Positions 27,017 to 36,057 of a DNA stretch of 64,000 bases are shown piece by piece (positions within the stretch are counted from its first letter, which is position 1; each line of letters begins with the position of its first letter). Location of the stretch: the NCBI GenBank assembly GCA_000963575.1, contig CP011077.1, positions 2,046,001 through 2,110,000 of the forward strand, written 5' to 3'. Origin of the DNA: Klebsiella michiganensis. GTDB lineage: Bacteria; Pseudomonadota; Gammaproteobacteria; Enterobacterales; Enterobacteriaceae. The position numbers and the translations under genes are program-made. Below the pieces are notes generated by a model. It was given only the letters and a program-made list of their open reading frames with translations. It was not told where the DNA came from and did no database searches.

Positions 27017-27940
27017 TCACCCGGCGTCTATTCCATGAGCGCTATTTTGCCGCTGCTGGGTGACAAAGTCGCTGATAAAGTCGACAAAAACGCGGATCTT
27101 CGATGAAAGCTGCTTGCCTGAAGTCCAGACCATCTGAAATTGCCCCGGTGCTTTCAAATAGCCACCCAGCAGCGGCTGCACAATACCGCTCGCCACCTGG
27201 GGCTCAATCATAAAATCAGGCACGGCCCCAACGCCCAGGCCGTTAACGATCGCGCTGCGCACCATCTCCATGTTATTCGAACTGAACACGGTGCGGGTAC
27301 GAACATCCGCCAGTTCAGATAAGTCGCGCAGCGGCCAGGCCTGCAGTTTGCCGGTGTTCACATAGCGGAAGCGAATTCCGCAATGCCCCTCCAGTTCCCG
27401 GGGCGATTGCGGCACCCCATGCCGGGCAAGATAGGCCGGGGAAGCGCAGAGAATAAGCTGCAAAGAGGGCAGCGCGCGGCGCATCAAGCGAGAATCTGGG
27501 AGTTCGCCGGTTCGGATGGCAATATCCACATCCTCGTCAATCAGGTTCACCAGCCTGTCGCTGAAATCCAGATCGAGATCGATGTCCGGATAACGGCGAA
27601 CGAAAGCGATAATTGCCGCTTCAAACAGGATATGGCTGGCGGCGGGCAGGCTAACGCGCAGGCGGCCCCGGGGCGTTTCGCTGGCATGAGAGAGCAGGGC
27701 ATCTGCCTCATCCAAATCCTGCAGAATCCGCCGGCAGCGTTCAAAGTAAACCCGGCCTTCGGAGGTCATTTGCAGGCTGCGGGTCGTGCGGTGAAAAAGC
27801 CGCACGCCAAGCTGTTCTTCAAGTCTCGTAATCCCTTTTCCCACCGCGGAAGCGGAAAGCCCCAGGGCTTGCCCAGCCCGGATAAAACTTCCCAACTCTG
27901 CGGTGCGGACAAAATAGGCCAGGCTGGACAGGCGATCCAT
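27017..27940 (-). CDS. LysR-family transcriptional regulator
   Basis: A 307-residue regulator with an N-terminal winged helix-turn-helix (MDRLSSLAYFVRTAELGSFIRAG in two parts; recognition part ASAVGKGITRLEEQLG) and a C-terminal effector-binding domain. I start at 27940, where the family sequence begins; an in-frame ATG at 28012 adds 24 unrelated residues. It diverges from an MFS / old yellow enzyme / NTF2-like operon, which it most likely controls through the dyad at 27967-27983. The effector is unknown. Confidence 0.9.
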   Translation of the reverse strand: MDRLSSLAYFVRTAELGSFIRAGQALGLSASAVGKGITRLEEQLGVRLFHRTTRSLQMTSEGRVYFERCRRILQDLDEADALLSHASETPRGRLRVSLPAASHILFEAAIIAFVRRYPDIDLDLDFSDRLVNLIDEDVDIAIRTGELPDSRLMRRALPSLQLILCASPAYLARHGVPQSPRELEGHCGIRFRYVNTGKLQAWPLRDLSELADVRTRTVFSSNNMEMVRSAIVNGLGVGAVPDFMIEPQVASGIVQPLLGGYLKAPGQFQMVWTSGKQLSSKIRVFVDFISDFVTQQRQNSAHGIDAG

Positions 27941-27966
27941 AGTGATACCTCTATTCGAGCGTTTTG

Positions 27967-27983
27967 GTCCGTAATGTTCGGAC
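27967..27983. promoter_or_regulatory. Candidate LysR operator between divergent genes
   Basis: GTCCG, 7 nt, CGGAC is a perfect dyad in the 148-nt gap between the LysR gene and the MFS transporter. The shape and place suit a LysR recognition site. Confidence 0.45.
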
Positions 27984-28145
27984 GTTTTATCATTTTTGTC
28001 GCCGAAAAACACCCGCTACTCTGCACGCTATCCCGCCTGCTTACCGCCGGCCCAATTCCGAGATTGTGACTTTCCGCTAAGGATATGAATTATAGCCGTT
28101 ACCGGTTCTCGCCCATCGCAAGCGCAGCGCCTGACGCTGGTCGCC

Positions 28146-29624
28146 GTGTGTCTTGCCTCGATCACTATGCCTTTTAACTTTACCGCCGCCGCCGTGGCCT
28201 TACCCGCTATTGGGCAAAGCTTCCACGGCTCGACCATGGCGGTTAACTGGGTGGCTAATGCGTTTATGTTGACCTTTGGCAGCTGCCTGATGCTGGCGGG
28301 CGCGCTTGCCGACAGCTACGGGCGTAAACGCATGTTTGCCGGGGGGATTGCGGCCTTTGCGCTCCTGTCAGCCGCGCTGCTTGCTGCGCCGAACTTGTTT
28401 GTTTTCGATCTGCTGCGTGGGGCGCAAGGGGTTGCCGCCGCTATCGCATTTTCCGGCGGGATGTCGGCGCTGGCGCAGGTTTATGACGGCCCTGCCCGTA
28501 TGCGTGCTTTCAGCTTCGTCGGCTGCAGTTTCGGCATTGGCCTGGCTTTTGGCCCCGTGGCAGCGGCGGTGATGATCGATCTCTTCAACTGGTCAATTGT
28601 CTTTATTCTACTGACGCTGGTGGCGGGTATTGCCTGTTTTCTGGCCTGTCGCTATATGCCCGAATCCCGCAACCCAGCGGCAAACGGTATCGACTGGGCC
28701 GGGGCCGTGGTGTTTACGTGGACGCTGGGCGTTTTCACTTACGCCGTCCTGCGCGTGCCGGAGGTTGGCTGGGGGGATGCCTTTAACCTGGCGTTGTTTG
28801 CGGTGGCCATGATTTCACTGCTGGTTTTTATTCGCATTGAACTGCGCGTTCAGCAGCCGATGCTCGACCTGACGTTATTCAAATTTCCCCGGTTTGTTGG
28901 CGTTCAGCTCCTGGCCGCTGCCCCGGCCTATTCCTTTGTCGTTCTGCTTCTACTCTTGCCGCTGCGATTTGTTGGCGTGGAAGGGATGCCGGTGCTTGAG
29001 GCCGGGCGGCTGATGATTGCGCTCTCCGCGCCGCTGTTGTTCCTGCCGATTATTGCCGGGTCCCTGACTCGCTGGTTCTCTGCGTCCGTGCTGTGCGGCG
29101 TTGGGCTGCTGGTTTGTGCGGCAGGATTATTGTGGCTGAGTCGCGTGCCGGGCGGGGCATCTGCCTGGCAATTTGCGTTGCCGATGTGGACTATCGGCTG
29201 CGGGATAAGCCTGCCCTGGGGATTAATGGATGGCCTGGCGGTAAGCGTGGTGCCTCGCGAAAGGGCGGGTATGGCAACGGGTATTTTCAGTACCACGCGG
29301 GTGGCCGGGGAAGGGGTTGCGATGGCAATTGTGAGCGCGCTGCTCTCTTCACTGATGGCAAATAACCTGCACCGGGCGGTGGCCGGTAGCCCTCAGCGGC
29401 TGGCTCATGTCGCGCAAAGCGTTGTTACCGGGGATGTTGCGACCGCAACCACAGCGCTGCACGGGGTGACCTATCAGACGATTGCCGCCAGCTACGACGC
29501 GGCGTTCAGCGACCTGCTGCTGCTGTTGATGAGCATCACCTTGCTGGTCGCGCTGGTGGTGTTTTTATTTCTCGACAAAGGACAAGCCGGGGACGAAACC
29601 CGGCAACAAGCGACGGCGAGCTGA
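28146..29624 (+). CDS. MFS drug/proton antiporter, DHA2 (14-TM) type; start uncertain
   Basis: At least 492 residues with about 14 membrane segments. It has the motif A-like DSYGRKRMFAGG after segment 2 and the motif C-like GCSFGIGLAFGPVAAA in segment 5. This suggests drug or solvent efflux; the substrate is unknown. The first usual start codon in frame is GTG at 28146, but the open frame continues upstream to ATT at 28089, and the extra residues (RLTLVAVCL) look like part of membrane segment 1. A good AAGGA lies at 28079-28083. The true start may be non-standard, or a one-base frameshift separates it from the ATG at 28085. It is first in an operon with the old yellow enzyme gene. Confidence 0.85.
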   Translation: MCLASITMPFNFTAAAVALPAIGQSFHGSTMAVNWVANAFMLTFGSCLMLAGALADSYGRKRMFAGGIAAFALLSAALLAAPNLFVFDLLRGAQGVAAAIAFSGGMSALAQVYDGPARMRAFSFVGCSFGIGLAFGPVAAAVMIDLFNWSIVFILLTLVAGIACFLACRYMPESRNPAANGIDWAGAVVFTWTLGVFTYAVLRVPEVGWGDAFNLALFAVAMISLLVFIRIELRVQQPMLDLTLFKFPRFVGVQLLAAAPAYSFVVLLLLLPLRFVGVEGMPVLEAGRLMIALSAPLLFLPIIAGSLTRWFSASVLCGVGLLVCAAGLLWLSRVPGGASAWQFALPMWTIGCGISLPWGLMDGLAVSVVPRERAGMATGIFSTTRVAGEGVAMAIVSALLSSLMANNLHRAVAGSPQRLAHVAQSVVTGDVATATTALHGVTYQTIAASYDAAFSDLLLLLMSITLLVALVVFLFLDKGQAGDETRQQATAS

Positions 29625-29657
29625 TCGCCATTTCAAGCCAATAATGAGAATCCAACC

Positions 29658-30773
29658 ATGACCACACATGTCAAAGATCTGTTCAGCCCGTTGCGGGCCG
29701 GCAGGCTCAGTTTACAACATCGGGTAGTGATGGCGCCGCTGACCAGAATGCGTGCGTCCGGGCCGGAAGGTGTGCCTGACACACTTAACGCGGAATACTA
29801 CGGCCAGCGGGCCAGCGAAGGTGGCCTGATTATCACTGAGGCGACGAACATTTCACCTCAGGGGAAAGGCTTCCCGCAAACGCCGGGTATCTTTAGCGAC
29901 CAGCAGCAGGCTGGCTGGAAGCGCGTTGTGAATGCCGTGCATCAAAAAGGCGGAGCTATTTACCTGCAGCTGTGGCACACGGGGCGTATTTCTCATCGCA
30001 GTCACCACCCGGAAACCCCGTCGGTTGCTCCATCGGCTATTCGCCCTGCGGGTGAAGCCCTGGATGCTAACTTTACACCTCAGCCGTTTGCCACCCCGGC
30101 AGCCCTTGAACTCTCGGCCATTCCTGCGGTGATAGAGGAGTATCGCGAGGCGGCACGGCGAGCGAAGGCCGCGGGTTTTGACGGCGTGGAGCTGCATGCG
30201 GCGAACGGTTTTCTGATCGATCAGTTTTTGCAGGACAGAACCAACCGACGCACGGACGAATATGGCGGCAGCGTGGCAAACCGAATGCGCTTTATGTGCG
30301 AAGCGCTGGCGGCGCTGCGCGAGGTTTACGCCGCAGGGGAAATAGGCGTCAGGCTTTCTCCGTTCGGCAAGCTGGGAGACATTGGCGACAGCAACCCGCT
30401 GGCGCTGTTTACGGACGTTGTTGCCTGGCTCTCAGAACAGCAGATTGGCTATCTGCATCTGGTGGAGCCGCGGGCCAACACCGGGCTAAATGAAGAGCAG
30501 GATATGACGCAGCCAGCCTCTGTTGCCGCATTGCTACGACCCTATTTTGACGGCACCATTATCGCCTCAGGCGGTTTTACCCGCGACTCAGCGAATGCGC
30601 TTATTGCCGCAGGAAATGCGGATGCCGTCGCCTTCGGGCGGGCGTTTATTGCCAACCCCGACCTGCCGTATCGGCTGTCCGTAAATGCGCCTTTAAACGC
30701 CTGGGATCGTTCAACATTTTACGCCGGGGATGCCCGCGGTTATACCGATTATCCGACTTTGCCACGTAACTGA
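29658..30773 (+). CDS. Old yellow enzyme family alkene reductase
   Basis: A 371-residue FMN-dependent TIM-barrel oxidoreductase, NemA-like. Landmarks are VMAPLTRMRA, EATNISPQGKG, QLWHTGRISH, the substrate-binding His/Asn in GVELHAANGFLIDQFL, DEYGGSVANR, and AFGRAFIANPDLPYRL. Such enzymes reduce activated alkenes, quinones and nitro compounds with NAD(P)H. It lies 33 nt after the MFS gene. With the exporter and the LysR regulator it suggests an electrophile or xenobiotic response module; this is inference. Confidence 0.92.
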   Translation: MTTHVKDLFSPLRAGRLSLQHRVVMAPLTRMRASGPEGVPDTLNAEYYGQRASEGGLIITEATNISPQGKGFPQTPGIFSDQQQAGWKRVVNAVHQKGGAIYLQLWHTGRISHRSHHPETPSVAPSAIRPAGEALDANFTPQPFATPAALELSAIPAVIEEYREAARRAKAAGFDGVELHAANGFLIDQFLQDRTNRRTDEYGGSVANRMRFMCEALAALREVYAAGEIGVRLSPFGKLGDIGDSNPLALFTDVVAWLSEQQIGYLHLVEPRANTGLNEEQDMTQPASVAALLRPYFDGTIIASGGFTRDSANALIAAGNADAVAFGRAFIANPDLPYRLSVNAPLNAWDRSTFYAGDARGYTDYPTLPRN

Positions 30774-30790
30774 TCTTTGAGGAGAGTTCT

Positions 30791-31219
30791 ATGTTATTTA
30801 ACGATACAGCATCCCCCATGCTTGACGTTCAGGGGCCGCCGCCCTGGCTGGCAATACTCGCGGATGAGGCGAGCCTGCAAGGCGTGGTGCTAAAAGCGCC
30901 GGTTCACGGCAAAACGGCGATTCTGGAGATCCTGAAAGCGGCCATCCCGCTGTATGACTTCCAGCGTTTTACTTACCGGGATTATGTTAACGAACGGTTC
31001 TTTATGGAGTCTTACCGCGCAAGCGTTGACGGTGTGGCCGTAGAGTGCGCCGTGTGGGTGCATATCGATGAGCAAGGGCAGGCGGATTCACTGATGATTC
31101 ATCACCATCCGCTGCCTGCGGCGCTCTATTTTTCCCAGCGAATGTGGCTACAGGTCGAAGAAAAGTACCGCGAGCTTTACCTCAGCCCGGAGGAGTACGC
31201 GGCGCTAACTCACGGATAA
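30791..31219 (+). CDS. NTF2/SnoaL-like small protein
   Basis: A 142-residue soluble protein. The pattern HGKTAILEILKAAIPLY, then FTYRDYVNE, then SLMIHHHPLPAALYFSQ matches NTF2-like (SnoaL-type) cone folds, which are often isomerases, cyclases or accessory proteins. The function here is not known. It has a clear GAGGAGAG ribosome site, lies 17 nt after the alkene reductase, and is followed by a strong terminator, so it is the last gene of this operon. Confidence 0.75.
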   Translation: MLFNDTASPMLDVQGPPPWLAILADEASLQGVVLKAPVHGKTAILEILKAAIPLYDFQRFTYRDYVNERFFMESYRASVDGVAVECAVWVHIDEQGQADSLMIHHHPLPAALYFSQRMWLQVEEKYRELYLSPEEYAALTHG

Positions 31220-31221
31220 GC

Positions 31222-31247
31222 AAAAGGGGTGCATTGCGCCCCTTTTT
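31222..31247. terminator. Bidirectional intrinsic terminator
   Basis: AAAGGGGTGC / GCGCCCCTTT form a 10-pair stem with an ATT loop. A T run follows on the plus strand and A residues precede it, so it can stop both the NTF2-like operon and the convergent metQ-type gene. Confidence 0.85.
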
Positions 31248-31252
31248 CTGTA

Positions 31253-32068
31253 TTACTGGTTAACCGGCACAACCGCGCCGTGATATTTCTCGTTGATCCA
31301 GTCCTGAATCTGCTTAGAGTGCAGGACTTTCACCAGTTCGACGATGTCATGCTTTTTCACGTCGGCACGGTGTACGGTGATGATGTTGGCATACGGGTTG
31401 CCTTCGGTGCTTTCGACGGCAATTGGATCTTTGATTGGGTTCAGGCCAGCATCAAGCGCGTAGTTGGCGTTGATCACCACCGCATCACCTTCGTTGTTGG
31501 CGTACATTTGCGGCAGCAGGGCGGCTTCAATATCTGCTTTGAACTGCAGATTTTTCGGGTTGCTGGCGATGTCGCTGATACGGGCGTTAACCGGCTTCAC
31601 GCCGGGCTTCAGGGCTATCACGCCTTCGCGCTGGAAGATAGCCAGAATACGGCCTTCTTCCGCCACTGAGTCACGCAGAATAATTTTGCCGTTCTGTGGC
31701 AGATCCTTCAGGCTTTTATACTTCTTCGAATAGATGCCGATAGGTTCAACGTGGATAGCCCCGGCACTGACGAAATCGTAGTTTTTATCGCCTTTATGAT
31801 CCTGTAACACTGAATCCAGGTAGGGCTGATGCTGAAAGTAGTTGGCGTCAATCTCATGCTCGGCCAGCGCAGTATTAGGCAGGATATAGTCCTGGAAGGT
31901 TTTGATCTCAAGATCGATGCCTTCTTTCGCCAGAATCGGCTTCGCCTGCTCGAGGATTTCCGCATGCGGGACGTTGGAGGCGCCCACAATCAGTTTTTCA
32001 GCGGCGTTGGCGTGAAGGCTTAACGCGGTTAAAGAAGCCAGAGCTAACATCATAAACTGTTTTTTCAT
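31253..32068 (-). CDS. metQ: MetQ/NlpA-family ABC transporter substrate-binding protein (paralogue without lipobox)
   Basis: A 271-residue periplasmic binding protein of the MetQ/NlpA family. Landmarks are SNVPHAEILEQAKPIL, DYILPNTALAEHEIDANYFQHQPYLD and VINANYAL. The N-terminus is a plain signal peptide ending ANA-A, with no lipobox cysteine, unlike classical MetQ, so the mature protein is probably soluble. It probably delivers methionine or a related ligand to MetNI. I start at 32068; an upstream in-frame start at 32146 adds 26 residues with no signal sequence. It is the last gene of the metN-metI-metQ-type operon. No MetJ box is seen, so the ligand is not assured. Confidence 0.82.
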   Translation of the reverse strand: MKKQFMMLALASLTALSLHANAAEKLIVGASNVPHAEILEQAKPILAKEGIDLEIKTFQDYILPNTALAEHEIDANYFQHQPYLDSVLQDHKGDKNYDFVSAGAIHVEPIGIYSKKYKSLKDLPQNGKIILRDSVAEEGRILAIFQREGVIALKPGVKPVNARISDIASNPKNLQFKADIEAALLPQMYANNEGDAVVINANYALDAGLNPIKDPIAVESTEGNPYANIITVHRADVKKHDIVELVKVLHSKQIQDWINEKYHGAVVPVNQ

Positions 32069-32163
32069 TATTACGTCCAGTCGTGAGTAGTGATTAAAAT
32101 TGCATTGCCGTGGAATTCCGCGCGGCACAGAGCATCCCTGCCGCACGAAAGTTGTAGAAGCCG

Positions 32164-32832
32164 TTAGCGTTTATCCAGCAGGTTGGTGATGCGGTCGCCG
32201 ATAAACTGAATAATAAAAACGATCGCTAAGATAGTGGCCGTGGCCACCAGCGTGACGTCGTTATGGTTGCGCTGGAACCCTTCCAGATAGGCGAGGTTGC
32301 CTAAGCCACCGGCGCCGATAACCCCGGCCATGGCGCTGTAGCTCACCAGCGCAATCAGGGTGACAGTCATACCGGACACCAGCGCCGGAGAAGATTCAGG
32401 CAAAAGCACGCGGAAAATCAGCGTGTGGGTTTTCGCTCCCATCGAACGCGTGGCTTCGATAACGCCTTTGTCGACCTCGCGCAGCGCAATTTCCACCAGG
32501 CGAGCGTAGAAGGGAGCCGCCCCGACAATCAGCGCCGGAAGCGCGGCGTTGGTGCCCAAAATGGTGCCGACCAGCGTTTTAGTGAACGGGATCAGCAGGA
32601 CGATCAGAATGATGAACGGGATCGAGCGGAAGACGTTGACCAGCCCGGTCACCACCGAATAAACCAGGCGATTCTGAAGCAACTGGCCGCGTGAAGTCAG
32701 AAACAGCAGCACGCCGAGGGCAACGCCAAACACTAACGTTGCCAGCCCTGACCAGGCGGTCATATAGAGCGTTTCACCCGTTGCGGTCCACAGTTTGTCG
32801 AGTTTTAAATGCGGGAAGTATTGCTCAAGCAT
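32164..32832 (-). CDS. metI: MetI-type ABC transporter permease
   Basis: A 222-residue inner-membrane permease with about five membrane segments. It has the EAA loop EATRSMGAKTHTLIFRVLLP and the conserved end GLGNLAYLEGFQRN. It forms the channel of a methionine-type (MetNI) importer. It overlaps the metN-type stop by eight bases, so the two are co-translated. It precedes the binding-protein gene by 95 nt. Confidence 0.88.
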   Translation of the reverse strand: MLEQYFPHLKLDKLWTATGETLYMTAWSGLATLVFGVALGVLLFLTSRGQLLQNRLVYSVVTGLVNVFRSIPFIILIVLLIPFTKTLVGTILGTNAALPALIVGAAPFYARLVEIALREVDKGVIEATRSMGAKTHTLIFRVLLPESSPALVSGMTVTLIALVSYSAMAGVIGAGGLGNLAYLEGFQRNHNDVTLVATATILAIVFIIQFIGDRITNLLDKR

Positions 32833-33847
32833 GTCGAATAACCTCAGTCTCTACCCGCTTTTGGTTCAGGTATTGCACAATGTTTTCAAGCTGGCTGGCG
32901 TCATCCATATGGACATACAGCTCGCCAAATGCACCGTCTACCGTCTGGGTGATATTGCCGTGCAGGATATTCAGCGCGACGTTGAAGTGCTGAATAACAT
33001 CGGCAATCACCGGCTGCCGGGCTTCTCCGCCGGGGAAAATCAGCTTCAGAATGCTGCCGCTTATGCCCTGCACCCAGAGAGGGTTGAACGGTTCGCTGGG
33101 CGTACTTTGACCCGCAATTTGGCGAACAAAAGTTTGCGTGATGGGCTGCTGCGGATGGGTGAAAATATCCAGTACCGGGCCTTCTTCAACGACTCTGCCG
33201 TTTTCCATCACCGCCACGCGCTGGCAAATTTTGCGCACCACATGCATCTCGTGGGTAATGAGCACGATGGTTAAGTTGAGCTGGCGGTTAATGTCGAGCA
33301 GCAGATCGAGAATCGCGTCGGTTGTTTGCGGATCCAGCGCCGAAGTGGCTTCGTCGCAGAGCAAGACGTCCGGGTTATTGGCCAGCGCGCGAGCAATGCC
33401 TACGCGCTGCTTTTGGCCGCCGCTAAGCTGAGAAGGCCAGGCGTTTTCACGCCCCTCCAGGCCGACAAGCTTAATCAGTTCGTTAACGCGCGGCTGGATC
33501 TGGCGTTTATTTACACCGGCAATTTGCAGAGGGAAGGCAATATTCTCGGCAACGGTTCGGGACCACAGCAGATTAAAGTGCTGAAAGACCATGCTGACTT
33601 TTAGACGAGCCTGGCGGAGCTGTTCGCCTTTGGCCTTGGCAATATCCTGCCCGGCGACAACGATCGATCCTGAAGTCGGCGTTTCAAGCCCATTTAATAA
33701 TCTGATTAACGTACTTTTACCCGCGCCGCTGTAGCCGATAATGCCGTAAATCTGACCTTTATCTACGTGAATATTAATATTATCTACGGCGGTGATTGCG
33801 CCATGCCTGCTGGCAAATACTTTTGATACGCCCGAGAGAACGATCAT
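32825..33847 (-). CDS. metN: MetN-type ABC transporter ATP-binding protein
   Basis: A 340-residue ATPase with Walker A GYSGAGKST, signature LSGGQKQR, Walker B DVLLCDEATSALD and the switch His in LITHEMHVV. A C-terminal NIL (ACT-like) domain of about 90 residues follows; in MetN this senses methionine and inhibits transport. I start at 33847 (MIVLSGVSKVF); an in-frame start at 33916 adds 23 residues with no family match. It is first in a three-gene importer operon. It is likely a second, paralogous methionine-family system rather than the housekeeping one. Confidence 0.88.
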   Translation of the reverse strand: MIVLSGVSKVFASRHGAITAVDNINIHVDKGQIYGIIGYSGAGKSTLIRLLNGLETPTSGSIVVAGQDIAKAKGEQLRQARLKVSMVFQHFNLLWSRTVAENIAFPLQIAGVNKRQIQPRVNELIKLVGLEGRENAWPSQLSGGQKQRVGIARALANNPDVLLCDEATSALDPQTTDAILDLLLDINRQLNLTIVLITHEMHVVRKICQRVAVMENGRVVEEGPVLDIFTHPQQPITQTFVRQIAGQSTPSEPFNPLWVQGISGSILKLIFPGGEARQPVIADVIQHFNVALNILHGNITQTVDGAFGELYVHMDDASQLENIVQYLNQKRVETEVIRHA

Positions 33848-34368
33848 TATTCTGGTCCTTAACTGCTGAAATTTCCCGCAACGGAACAGCATGATATGCT
33901 GCCAACTGGCGCGCACATACCGCGTTATGGGGATCGATTCATTATTATTCGGCTGATACTACCTGCTAATGTCGGTGGGTAGAAGAATATAAAAATATGA
34001 CTTATAGCCATAAGAAATATAAATAAGTGATTGTCATTTTCTGGCTGGCGTTAATATCCTTTAGCAGAAATATGGCATTGCTTATATATAAATTGATTAA
34101 TTGAAAATATTTGAATAATGAACGGCAGATACCCGCGTGGGTGGGGCTCGCGATAAATAATTACCTGTATATTAGCGGGTTTATCAACTGGCATTTTGGT
34201 TGTTCGATAAATGTGCAATTTGCTTTCTTTAGTTTTATATCTGCGTTATCTCGGGCTCAGGCCGGCTCTTATTTTTTTGTCCAAAATTTAACAAATCTGC
34301 GCCATGCCCCGGAAATTATATTCTCATCGCGTTATCTTCCTCGCCTCGAGAGCGGAGATTGTCTGAAG
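33848..34368. promoter_or_regulatory. Divergent promoter region between metN-type and btsS genes
   Basis: 521 nt, strongly AT-rich in the middle. Promoters in both directions must lie here. A short dyad CTTAT-AGCC-ATAAG is at 34001-34014. The frame of btsS stays open back to 34111, but that part has no family match. No clear gene is seen. Confidence 0.45.
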
Positions 34369-36057
34369 ATGTACGAATCCAATTTAATCCTGCTGCTTCT
34401 GCAGCAAATGTGCGTGTTCCTTGTGATTGCCTGGCTGATGAGCAAGACCCGACTGTTTATTCCCTTGATGCAGGTCACGGTGCGCTTACCCCACAAGCTG
34501 TTGTGCTACATCACCTTCTCGGTTTTCTGCATTATGGGTACCTATTTTGGCCTGCATATTGAAGGCTCTATTGCCAATACGCGTGCCATCGGCGCGGTGA
34601 TGGGCGGCCTGCTCGGTGGGCCGGTGGTAGGCGGGCTGGTTGGGCTAACCGGCGGGCTTCATCGCTACTCTCTCGGCGGGATGACGGCGCTGAGCTGCAT
34701 GATCTCCACCATTGCGGAAGGGCTGATTGGCGGGATTATTCACAGCGTTTTAATTCGCCGGGGGAGAACAGACAAACTGTTTAATCCGCTGGTGGCCGGG
34801 GCGGCAAGCTTTGTGGCCGAACTGGTGCAGATGATCATCATTTTGCTTATCGCGCGTCCTTTTCAGGATGCACTTCACCTGGTGGAGAGCATTGCCGCCC
34901 CGATGATGGTCACCAATACGCTGGGAGCCGCCATGTTTATGCGTATTCTGCTGGATAAACGCGCGATGTTTGAAAAGTACACCTCCGCGTTTTCCGCCAC
35001 CGCCCTGAAGGTGGCGGCCTCAACCGAGGGGATTCTTCGGCAGGGATTTAACGAACAAAACAGCCTGAAGGTAGCGAAGGTGCTGCATCAGGAACTGGAT
35101 ATCAGCGCCGTGGCTATCACCGACAGGGAAAGGCTGTTGGCGTTTATCGGCACCGGGGCCGACCACCACCTGGCGGGCAAGCCAATTTCGTCGGGCTACA
35201 CCTGGCAGGCCATCGAGAATAACGAAGTGGTTTACGCCGACGGCAATGAGGTGCCATACCGCTGCTCGCTGCATCCTAACTGCAAGCTGGGGTCGACGCT
35301 GGTTATCCCGCTGCGGGGAGAAAACCAGCGGGTGATCGGCACCATAAAGCTTTACGAGGCGCGCAACCGGCTGTTTAGCTCGATCAACCGCACGCTCGGG
35401 GAAGGGATTGCTCAGCTGCTGTCGGCGCAAATTCTGGCGGGGAAATATGAGCAACAAAAAGCCCTGCTGGCGCAGTCCGAAATCAAGCTGCTGCATGCGC
35501 AGGTGAATCCGCACTTCTTATTTAACGCCCTGAACACGCTGAAAGCGGTTATCCGCCACGATGGCGACAAAGCGGGGCAGCTTGTGCAGTATCTCTCGAC
35601 GTTTTTCCGCAAAAACCTCAAACGTCCGTCTGAAATCGTCACGCTTTCCGATGAAATTGAACATGTGAATGCCTATCTGCAAATTGAGCTGGCGCGTTTC
35701 CAGACGCAACTGGCGGTGAATTGGCAGGTGCCAGACGAGCTGGCGAATCATCGTTTGCCGGCCTTTACGCTACAGCCGATTGTTGAAAACGCCATTAAAC
35801 ACGGCACCTCCCAGCAGTTAGGCAACGGGATGATTACTATTCGTGCCCGTACCGAGGGAAACGACGTGCTGGTGGACGTCGAGGATAATGCCGGTCTATA
35901 CCGGCCAAAAGAGAACAGTACCGGGTTGGGGATGAATTTGGTGGACAAGCGGCTGCGGGCAAAATTTGGTGAGGATTATGGCCTGGCCGTGAGCTGCGAG
36001 CCGGAATGTTTTACCTGCATCACCGTACGTTTGCCCGCCGAGGAGTTGGTATGTTGA
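34369..36057 (+). CDS. btsS: BtsS high-affinity pyruvate receptor histidine kinase
   Basis: A 562-residue LytS-family kinase, closely like E. coli BtsS (YehU). It has an N-terminal 5TMR-LYT membrane domain of about six helices (with AVMGGLLGGPVVGGLVGLTGG), a GAF domain (about 210-350), the His-kinase phosphoacceptor motif LHAQVNPHFLFNALNTLK, and an ATPase domain (PIVENAIKHG, GLGMNLVDKRL). In E. coli BtsS binds extracellular pyruvate and phosphorylates BtsR. I start at 34369 (MYESNLILLLLQQM), the E. coli start, with GGAG upstream. The stop overlaps the btsR start (ATGTTGA). Confidence 0.93.
   Translation: MYESNLILLLLQQMCVFLVIAWLMSKTRLFIPLMQVTVRLPHKLLCYITFSVFCIMGTYFGLHIEGSIANTRAIGAVMGGLLGGPVVGGLVGLTGGLHRYSLGGMTALSCMISTIAEGLIGGIIHSVLIRRGRTDKLFNPLVAGAASFVAELVQMIIILLIARPFQDALHLVESIAAPMMVTNTLGAAMFMRILLDKRAMFEKYTSAFSATALKVAASTEGILRQGFNEQNSLKVAKVLHQELDISAVAITDRERLLAFIGTGADHHLAGKPISSGYTWQAIENNEVVYADGNEVPYRCSLHPNCKLGSTLVIPLRGENQRVIGTIKLYEARNRLFSSINRTLGEGIAQLLSAQILAGKYEQQKALLAQSEIKLLHAQVNPHFLFNALNTLKAVIRHDGDKAGQLVQYLSTFFRKNLKRPSEIVTLSDEIEHVNAYLQIELARFQTQLAVNWQVPDELANHRLPAFTLQPIVENAIKHGTSQQLGNGMITIRARTEGNDVLVDVEDNAGLYRPKENSTGLGMNLVDKRLRAKFGEDYGLAVSCEPECFTCITVRLPAEELVC

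Noticed and set aside
33848..34110. MetJ box upstream of the metN-type gene
   Set aside because: No tandem AGACGTCT-like repeats were found in the region.
34111..34368. N-terminal extension of btsS
   Set aside because: The frame is open, but the residues do not match the known BtsS start and lie in an AT-rich promoter region.
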